From: Flavobacteriales bacterium | GTDB taxonomy: Bacteria > Bacteroidota > Bacteroidia > Flavobacteriales_D > Sanyastnellaceae | Reading direction: 5' to 3' | DNA: 5,782 nucleotides | Assembly: GCA_947460525.1 (NCBI GenBank) | Contig: CANHIV010000084.1 | Coordinates: 1-5,782, forward strand | Shown: piece by piece, positions 1-5,072 of the stretch | Layout: each line of letters starts with the position of its first letter | Numbering within the stretch: position 1 is the stretch's first letter | Program-made: the position numbers and the translations under genes | Notes under the pieces: model-generated | What the model was told of the DNA's origin: nothing | Database searches by the model: none | What the model saw: only the letters and a program-made list of their open reading frames with translations

Positions 1-847
1 CATAAAAACGGCCTTCTGATTTCCCAAGCAAAATGATCCCACGGTGCGCATCGGTATTGAATAGACTATTCTGAATGTTCTGTAAAGAACGGAGCATTTT
101 GTCCAGATTTTCCCACTCGTCTTTCCCTTCCACACTGGTCATCATATCGACAATCGGCTGAATGCTTTTGGCATCCAAATCGCCGCGATATACCAAATGC
201 AATTGATGTTCTGACATCCAATCCTCCATCATCTTAGTAAATTGAATCTGCGGCGGTAGGTACTTGGACTCATTGAATAAAATGGTCACTTGCTGATGAA
301 ATGATGATCGGCCATTGTGCTTGCTCTCCATTTCATACTCCAACTTGGAGCCTGACTTTCTTGAAATTTCAATTAAACCTAATCCCGCTCCACCCTCATC
401 TCCAAAGTTCTCATTCTGCATGATTTCGATGTACCGCTTCTTCTTTTCCTCGTCAGAACTTTGATTGATGTCATCAAGAAGATTGCTTAATGTTTCGACA
501 GCATTGTCATCGATTTCATTGATGGTATTGATAGTAAAAAATTCCGGAGAGGAATAAAAACCAAAATAACCGCGGGCTTCACCACTCCCCTCTTGGACGC
601 CGTGTCTCAGAATATTCTGAAAACACTCCAACATAATAAATGGAGCCCTTTTTTTAATGGTTAATTTCTCTTGACCATTTCCTTTTTTAACATGCTCTCC
701 CAGATCCATAATGGCCGTCGTAAAATGCTCCAACATGGTTCCTCGATACGAATAGAAAGACACATCGCTTGAAAAAAAATCATGCGTTTTGAACAACACT
801 TGTAGGTGCTGCTCACCATTTGAGCATCCTTTGGGCAATTCAGACAT
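1..847 (-). CDS. SiaB-family (DUF6272) GHKL-like protein kinase, 3' end off the window
   Basis: The reading frame is open from the ATG at 847 to the left edge: 282 residues with no stop. Residues about 30-190 fit the SiaB/DUF6272 family, which is related to the GHKL ATPase fold of histidine and anti-sigma kinases. Visible marks are a YRG motif (residues 34-36), an N-box-like ECFQNILRHG (74-83, with E74 and N78) and a glycine-rich GDEGGAGLGLIEISRKSG stretch (149-166) that should close over ATP. In Pseudomonas, SiaB phosphorylates a small STAS-type partner (SiaC) in a partner-switching pathway; a similar cytosolic signalling role here is inference, and no partner gene is visible. Residues about 195-282 seem to start a second, weaker copy of the same domain. 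The start is the first ATG in frame; a TTG-initiated frame overlapping 661-852 is a shadow. There is no Shine-Dalgarno sequence. The gene is divergent from dxr. Confidence 0.8.
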   Translation of the reverse strand, partial: MSELPKGCSNGEQHLQVLFKTHDFFSSDVSFYSYRGTMLEHFTTAIMDLGEHVKKGNGQEKLTIKKRAPFIMLECFQNILRHGVQEGSGEARGYFGFYSSPEFFTINTINEIDDNAVETLSNLLDDINQSSDEEKKKRYIEIMQNENFGDEGGAGLGLIEISRKSGSKLEYEMESKHNGRSSFHQQVTILFNESKYLPPQIQFTKMMEDWMSEHQLHLVYRGDLDAKSIQPIVDMMTSVEGKDEWENLDKMLRSLQNIQNSLFNTDAHRGIILLGKSEGRFY

Positions 848-882
848 ATCAATAATCTACAGCGAACTTAGACAATTTCAAT

Positions 883-890
883 CAAACTTA
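883..890 (-). promoter_or_regulatory. Candidate Bacteroidota -7 promoter element for the SiaB-like gene
   Basis: On the minus strand this reads TAAGTTTG, a full match to the TAnnTTTG -7 consensus of Bacteroidota primary sigma factors. It lies 35 bp upstream of the ATG at 847, so transcription would begin roughly 25-30 nt before the start codon. The nearest TTG that could serve as a -33 element is 24 bp further upstream (915-917), slightly too far, so the call rests mainly on the -7 match. Confidence 0.4.
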
Positions 891-901
891 CAACGTAAAT
901 C

Positions 902-914
902 TGCGCATAGCGCA
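902..914. promoter_or_regulatory. Short GC-rich palindrome, possible operator
   Basis: TGCGC-ATA-GCGCA has perfect 5-bp arms around a 3-bp centre. It sits in the 136-bp divergent region between the SiaB-like gene and dxr, just upstream of the candidate -7 element for the SiaB-like gene. The position and dyad symmetry suit a dimeric regulator, but no known operator is recognised and a short palindrome can occur by chance. Confidence 0.25.
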
Positions 915-915
915 C

Positions 916-934
916 AATTATCAATTTGATGATT
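916..934. promoter_or_regulatory. AT-rich 19-bp interrupted palindrome, possible operator
   Basis: Eight of nine base pairs match around a central T (core ATCAA-T-TTGAT at 920-930, flanked by AAT and ATT). It begins one base after the GC-rich palindrome. It also overlaps TCAATTTG (921-928), a near match to the TAnnTTTG -7 element on the plus strand that could serve dxr. A function in controlling one or both divergent genes is inference only. Confidence 0.25.
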
Positions 935-983
935 CAACAAATTTGACGACCAAATAAAATATTTCCCTCCTTATTTTAGCGCA

Positions 984-2138
984 ATGAAAAGAGGAATTGC
1001 CATTTTGGGATCTACCGGATCCATCGGAACACAAGCACTGGAGGTTATTGCCAGCCATCCCGATCATTTTACGGTAGAGGTATTAACGGCCCAAAACAAT
1101 GCCGATCTTCTCATTGCTCAATCCATTGAATTCAAACCCAACGCCGTTGTTATCGTGGACAACGGTCAATATCAGAAAGTCAAATCGGCCTTGGATCCTT
1201 TGGACATCAAAGTATTTTCAGGAGCTGATGCTCTCTCTCAAGTGGTTGAAATGGACGGAATAGACGTGGTATTGACCGCACTGGTTGGATTCGCGGGATT
1301 ACAACCCACCGTCAAAGCTATTCTAGCGAAAAAACAAATCGCACTTGCCAATAAAGAAACCCTGGTGGTTGCCGGGGAATACGTCACTGAATTGGCCCGT
1401 GAAAATGGCGTGAATTTGTACCCTGTAGATTCCGAGCATAGCGCAATATTTCAATGCCTCGCTGGAGAGTGGCTCAATCCGATTGAGAAAATTATTCTTA
1501 CTGCCAGTGGTGGACCTTTCAGAGGACGTAAAAAAGAGGAATTGACCCAAATTACAAAAGCCCAGGCCCTCAAACATCCCAATTGGACCATGGGTGCAAA
1601 AATCACGATTGATTCTGCAACCCTTATGAACAAAGGGCTAGAGGTAATTGAAGCCAAATGGCTATTTGATTTGCAACCTGAGCAAATAGAAACGATTATT
1701 CATCCCCAGAGCATCGTTCATAGCTTGGTTCAATTTACGGATGGATCAATGAAAGCACAAATGGGTTTGCCTGACATGAAACTGCCCATTCAGTATGCAC
1801 TTGGCTATCCACAACGGTTGCCTTCAGACTTCCCTAGATTTGACTTCGCCCAATTTGGCACTTTGACATTTGAGAAAGCGGATACTGACACTTTCCGTTG
1901 CCTTTCTTTGGCCTATGAGGCCATGCGAACAGGCGGAACCATGCCTTGTGTTATGAACGCCGCAAATGAAATCGCGGTATCATTGTTCTTACACGATGAA
2001 ATTGGTTTCTTACAAATTGCAGAACTCGTAGAATCTGTAATGGAACACCACACAAGTATTGAAAAACCTGAACTACAAGACTATTTTGACACCGATGCAT
2101 GGGCACGTGAGACGGCCCTGCACCGCATTCGCGGATAA
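984..2138 (+). CDS. dxr: 1-deoxy-D-xylulose-5-phosphate reductoisomerase (MEP pathway)
   Basis: The enzyme rearranges and reduces 1-deoxy-D-xylulose 5-phosphate to 2-C-methyl-D-erythritol 4-phosphate with NADPH, the first committed step of non-mevalonate isoprenoid synthesis in the cytosol. At 384 residues it is close to the usual length of about 390-400. Visible marks are the NADPH-binding loop GSTGSIG (9-15), LANKETLV (121-128), metal ligands D149 and E151 in PVDSEHSAIF, with E220 in MNKGLEVIEA as the third, the substrate loop ASGGPF (174-179), H198 and the flexible-loop PNWTMG (199-204). By family comparison these include the fosmidomycin/substrate contacts, and all appear intact, so it should be active. 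The start ATG gives the canonical MKRGIAILG beginning. There is no Shine-Dalgarno sequence; the leader instead carries CCCTCCTTA at 965-973. Its stop abuts the stop of convergent folB. In many Bacteroidota dxr is next to the protease gene rseP (recalled knowledge); here it is not. Confidence 0.97.
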   Translation: MKRGIAILGSTGSIGTQALEVIASHPDHFTVEVLTAQNNADLLIAQSIEFKPNAVVIVDNGQYQKVKSALDPLDIKVFSGADALSQVVEMDGIDVVLTALVGFAGLQPTVKAILAKKQIALANKETLVVAGEYVTELARENGVNLYPVDSEHSAIFQCLAGEWLNPIEKIILTASGGPFRGRKKEELTQITKAQALKHPNWTMGAKITIDSATLMNKGLEVIEAKWLFDLQPEQIETIIHPQSIVHSLVQFTDGSMKAQMGLPDMKLPIQYALGYPQRLPSDFPRFDFAQFGTLTFEKADTDTFRCLSLAYEAMRTGGTMPCVMNAANEIAVSLFLHDEIGFLQIAELVESVMEHHTSIEKPELQDYFDTDAWARETALHRIRG

Positions 2139-2498
2139 TTACTCGTTGTGGGTTCTGAGCTCTATGCTCACACTGCCTACCTGTCCAGGAATGGGAGGTG
2201 ATATTTTGGTCAAGCGCAGTCGAATGCTATCTGCTTGCGGAAATTCATTCTGAAGGGCGTTGAGCATTCTGTATCCAACGGTCTCTATCAACTTGGCACG
2301 AATAGCCATTTCTCTTTGAACAATCTCTGTGACTTTGACATAGTCGATGGTCAAATCCAAATCATCATAATGCGCGGCTCTTTTTACATCAACATGGAAC
2401 ACCGCATCTATCATATACCTTCCACCAATCACCGCCTCTTCATCCAAACATCCGTGGTGTGCATATACTTCTATATCATTGACATTAATTACTCCCAT
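2139..2498 (-). CDS. folB: Dihydroneopterin aldolase (folate synthesis)
   Basis: FolB cleaves 7,8-dihydroneopterin to 6-hydroxymethyl-7,8-dihydropterin and glycolaldehyde in the tetrahydrofolate pathway, as a soluble homo-oligomer. The 119-residue length is typical. Family marks in order are YAHHGCLDEE (12-21, with E21 matching the conserved HG-loop glutamate), DDLDLTIDY (45-53, with Y53), LIETVGYRML (70-79, with E72 as pterin-anchoring glutamate) and LTKISPPIPG (96-105, with catalytic K98). All expected key residues are present. It lies 44 bp downstream of gltX on the same strand and is probably the last gene of that unit. A weak promoter-like TACCATTTG is present in the gap but is one base longer than the TAnnTTTG consensus. 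No Shine-Dalgarno sequence precedes the ATG. Its stop codon directly touches that of dxr. Confidence 0.93.
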   Translation of the reverse strand: MGVINVNDIEVYAHHGCLDEEAVIGGRYMIDAVFHVDVKRAAHYDDLDLTIDYVKVTEIVQREMAIRAKLIETVGYRMLNALQNEFPQADSIRLRLTKISPPIPGQVGSVSIELRTHNE

Positions 2499-2542
2499 GG
2501 CGCAATTTTAACCTATTCAACTTCGACTTCAAATGGTACTTA

Positions 2543-4060
2543 TCAGCCCAATTTTTGTGTTCCCAATTCTATGCGACGCATCACCTCTTCCTTGCCAATC
2601 AACGCAGCTACTTGGGCAGCTGCAGGTCCCGTCAAAGTTCCTGTTAACAGCAAACGAAAAAGGGGCATTACGGCACCCATGCCCAATGATTTGTCCGCCA
2701 AAAATTGCTTGAAGGCAGCGTCTATTTCCTCAACTGTAAAGTCCGTCAATGCATTCATTCTAGCTCCCCATTCGTTCATCAAAACAGAAGACTCCCCTAC
2801 TTTCCAACGTTTGGCTACGGCGTCATCATCGTATGCTGCTGGGGCCTGAAACAAATAATCCCCTTCCAACATGTCCTTCACAAATACAGCACGCTCCATC
2901 ATCAGGTGAGCCACTTTGCCCGCGTATTCCTGTGTAACATTAAAACCTTTTTCTTTCAAATAAGGCATTAGCATCTCTGCCAATTCTGGAAGCGGAGTAC
3001 TTCTCAAATATTGTTGATTGAACCAACGCGTTTTATCCGGATCGAACTTGGATCCACTCTTACCAATTCTTTCAATACTGAAAGCCTCTATCATTTCCTG
3101 CTCTGTAAAAATCTCTTGGTTGTTTCCAGGTGCCCATCCCAACAAAAGCAACATGTTGATGAAAGCTTTAGGAAAATAGCCATTCTCACGGTATCCGCTA
3201 GAAACCGCTCCTGTTGCAGGATCTGTCCACTCCAAAGGAAACACTGGGAATCCCAAACGATCTCCGTCACGCTTGCTTAATTTACCATTGCCATCGGGTT
3301 TTAAAATCAAAGGCAAATGCGCAAACAACGGCGCTTCAAATTCAAATGCTTTGTACAACATGACATGCAATGGCGCACTGGGCAACCACTCTTCTCCTCG
3401 TATCACGTGTGAAATATCCATGGTCATGTCATCCACCACATTGGCCAAATGATAGGTGGGCATTCCGTCCGATTTGAACAACACTTTGTCATCTAATTCA
3501 TTGGTAGAAAAAACAACCCAACCGCGAATCAAATCCTGAAAACGCACCTCCTCATTGCGAGGCATTTTAAACCGGATAACATACGGATCTCCAGCCGCCA
3601 ATCTTCTTTGCACTTCATCTGCAGGAAGTGTCAAGGAATTCTTCATGGTCATTCTGGAAATAGAATTGTATTGCCAATTCGGCATTTTCGCCAATTCCGC
3701 TTGCTTGCGGATATTTTCTAAATCTTCAGAAGTATCAAATGCGTAGTAAGCCCAACCTTTTTCCACCAATTGTTCTGCGTAAGGCTTGTACATTGGCTTG
3801 CGCTCACTTTGACGATAAGGCGCGCAGTTTCCGCCATAGCCCACACCTTCATTGGGTTCGATTCCACACCACTTCAACGCCTCAATAATGTATTGCTCCG
3901 CACCCGGAACGTAACGTGCTTGATCTGTATCCTCTATTCGCAACAAAAAATCACCTCCATGTTTCTTGGCAAACAAATAGTTGTACAAGGCTGTTCTTAC
4001 ACCGCCCATGTGCAATGGACCTGTTGGACTCGGTGCAAACCTCACTCTTACTTTACGCAT
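2543..4060 (-). CDS. gltX: Glutamyl-tRNA synthetase
   Basis: This class I synthetase charges tRNA-Glu with glutamate in the cytosol. Starting at the ATG at 4060 gives 505 residues, in the normal bacterial range. The catalytic Rossmann domain opens with VRFAPSPTGPLHMGG (6-20), containing the HIGH-type signature HMGG (17-20), then LLRIEDTDQAR (39-49). RGEEWLPSAPLH (221-232) is the conserved block before the KMSKS-type signature KLSKRDG (260-266). The C-terminal half is the helical anticodon-binding domain, with WFNQQYLR (346-353) matching GluRS rather than GlnRS. The frame stays open upstream to 4198, but those extra 46 codons come from the hairpin repeats and lack family similarity; family proteins begin just before VRFAPSPTG. 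The leader 4061-4093 is A-rich on the coding strand with no clear Shine-Dalgarno sequence. Co-transcription with folB is likely; the promoter is not visible, and read-through from terC is possible. Confidence 0.97.
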   Translation of the reverse strand: MRKVRVRFAPSPTGPLHMGGVRTALYNYLFAKKHGGDFLLRIEDTDQARYVPGAEQYIIEALKWCGIEPNEGVGYGGNCAPYRQSERKPMYKPYAEQLVEKGWAYYAFDTSEDLENIRKQAELAKMPNWQYNSISRMTMKNSLTLPADEVQRRLAAGDPYVIRFKMPRNEEVRFQDLIRGWVVFSTNELDDKVLFKSDGMPTYHLANVVDDMTMDISHVIRGEEWLPSAPLHVMLYKAFEFEAPLFAHLPLILKPDGNGKLSKRDGDRLGFPVFPLEWTDPATGAVSSGYRENGYFPKAFINMLLLLGWAPGNNQEIFTEQEMIEAFSIERIGKSGSKFDPDKTRWFNQQYLRSTPLPELAEMLMPYLKEKGFNVTQEYAGKVAHLMMERAVFVKDMLEGDYLFQAPAAYDDDAVAKRWKVGESSVLMNEWGARMNALTDFTVEEIDAAFKQFLADKSLGMGAVMPLFRLLLTGTLTGPAAAQVAALIGKEEVMRRIELGTQKLG

Positions 4061-4093
4061 CTTCAATTCTTTTTTATTCTCTAATTTTTCTCT

Positions 4094-4236
4094 TTCGGTG
4101 GGCCGAAGTCCACTTCCAATTTCACTTTCCCTTTTTCGGTGGGCTAAAGCCCACCTCCAAATCACAACCTCATTCGGTGGGCCAAAGCCCACCTCCAAAT
4201 CACAACCCCATTCAGTGGGCTAAAGCCCACCTCCAA
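4094..4236. repeat. Array of four REP-like hairpin repeats between terC and gltX
   Basis: Four 26-bp copies occur at 4094-4119, 4135-4160, 4173-4198 and 4211-4236, starting 41, 38 and 38 bp apart. The core is GGTGGGCTAAAGCCCACC, a perfect inverted repeat with 8-bp arms in copy 2. Copies 3 and 4 keep 7-bp arms. Copy 1 is the most diverged (GTGGGC/GTCCAC, one non-Watson-Crick pair). The tail TCCAAATCACAACC is shared by copies 2 and 3, so these are true tandem units rather than isolated palindromes. Read in the direction of gltX, copy 1 has a UUCG loop closed by C-G, an especially stable tetraloop, and ends about 34 bp before the gltX start. Such intergenic palindromes resemble REP elements spread by Y1-type (RAYT) transposases; that origin is inference, and no transposase is in the window. 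They may also slow exonucleases or partly terminate terC transcripts. Confidence 0.85.
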
Positions 4237-4243
4237 AATCCCC

Positions 4244-4290
4244 CTCATCCCTTCATCCCCTCATCCCTTCATCCCCTCATCCCTTCTTCC
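4244..4290. repeat. 8-bp tandem repeat (CTCATCCC/TTCATCCC) running into the terC 3' end
   Basis: Five full 8-bp units and a degenerate sixth alternate CTCATCCC (4244, 4260, 4276) and TTCATCCC (4252, 4268), giving a higher-order period of 16 bp; the last unit is TTCTTCC (4284-4290). On the terC coding strand it reads as GGGATGAG/GGGATGAA. The repeat overlaps the terC stop codon (4277-4279) and its last residues, KKG, so unit-number changes would lie mostly downstream of the stop. Its simple structure suggests replication slippage. Together with the hairpin array it fills nearly all of the 216-bp gap 4061-4276. Confidence 0.85.
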
Positions 4291-5047
4291 GCATTTTAAC
4301 ATTATGCAAACGGATATTCAACATCTCAACCGTCACAGAAAACGCCAAAGCGATGTATGCATACGTTTTGATATCCACACCTTCGGGCATGTGTAAAATA
4401 TGTGCATCTTCCAATGACTCCAATAACAATATCAAACCTATCACCACCAAAAAAACCAATGCCAACATTTTCAAAGTAGGGTACTTTTCAATAAACTCAC
4501 TAACATAGGGTGCAAACAACAACATGACGATCATGGCAACTATCACCGCCATTACCATGATGGGGACATTGTTGGACAATCCAACCGCGGTGATAATACT
4601 ATCAAATGAAAAAACGATATCAATCAAGGTAATTTGTAAAATGGCTTGAATCCAAGTAAGCTTTCTAGAATTGGCCTTTTCTTCATGATCCGCTTCTTTG
4701 AACTTGTGATAAATTTCATTGGTGGTCTTTACCAACAAAAAGACACCTCCGCCAAACAATATCAAACCTCTACCCGTAATACCCATGTGACCCAGATGAA
4801 ACAATGGATCTACCATGTGTGCAATGAAACTAATGGTTGATAACAAAATAATACGAACCACCAATGCCAATGTCAATCCGAAAAAGCGAGCACGCGCGGC
4901 TTCTTGCTTGTTGGGAATTTGACCACAGATAATTGCAATAAATATGATGTTATCGATCCCCAAAACAATTTCCATGAGGATAAGCGTAAACAAATCAATA
5001 ACGCCGGAAAGCGATTGAAAGGGCTCTATAAATGATTGTAGTGACAT
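4277..5047 (-). CDS. TerC-family integral membrane protein (YgdQ-like)
   Basis: The 256-residue protein fits the TerC family (Pfam TerC) and most resembles the short E. coli YgdQ type. Hydrophobic segments at about 17-41, 53-75, 93-107, 136-156, 162-185, 192-212 and 229-246 suggest seven membrane helices in the inner membrane. The family's two acidic membrane motifs are present: LMEIVLGIDNIIF (24-36, with E26, D32 and N33) and LIDIVFSFDSIITAVG (141-156, with D143 and D149). Some TerC relatives export manganese, support metalation of secreted proteins or take part in tellurite resistance; the substrate of this subgroup is not settled, so metal transport is inference. A charged loop lies at 114-130. 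The first in-frame ATG gives a normal N-terminus; there is no Shine-Dalgarno sequence. It begins 25 bp after the GH13-like gene and is probably co-transcribed with it. Its C-terminal end lies in a tandem repeat. Confidence 0.92.
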   Translation of the reverse strand: MSLQSFIEPFQSLSGVIDLFTLILMEIVLGIDNIIFIAIICGQIPNKQEAARARFFGLTLALVVRIILLSTISFIAHMVDPLFHLGHMGITGRGLILFGGGVFLLVKTTNEIYHKFKEADHEEKANSRKLTWIQAILQITLIDIVFSFDSIITAVGLSNNVPIMVMAVIVAMIVMLLFAPYVSEFIEKYPTLKMLALVFLVVIGLILLLESLEDAHILHMPEGVDIKTYAYIALAFSVTVEMLNIRLHNVKMRKKG

Positions 5048-5072
5048 AGGCCGCGAATATAAGGCTGAAACG

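Noticed and set aside
661..852. 63-codon minus-strand frame starting at a TTG
   Set aside because: It overlaps the SiaB-like gene in another frame, has no family signature, and the SiaB-like frame is open across the whole region with clear GHKL motifs.
965..973. Perfect Shine-Dalgarno core TAAGGAGGG on the minus strand
   Set aside because: No start codon with a useful frame follows it on the minus strand. On the plus strand it is anti-Shine-Dalgarno-like (CCCTCCTTA) in the dxr leader. Probably chance.
2235..2849. 204-codon plus-strand open frame opposite folB and gltX
   Set aside because: It lies antisense to two clearly recognised genes, crosses their boundary and shows no recognisable domain; it is best explained as a shadow frame.
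4094..4236. Classical rho-independent terminator for terC
   Set aside because: The hairpins are strong, but on the terC strand they are followed by GAATG or GAAAA sequence rather than a U-tract. Partial termination remains possible.
4094..4290. CRISPR array
   Set aside because: The repeat units are short palindromes with near-identical intervening sequence rather than unique spacers, there are only four copies, and no cas gene is present.
3916..4299. Plus-strand open frames across the repeat block, rich in Pro, Ser and His
   Set aside because: Their composition comes from repeats (SSLHPLIPSS-like) and from the antisense of gltX; there is no start signal or family match.
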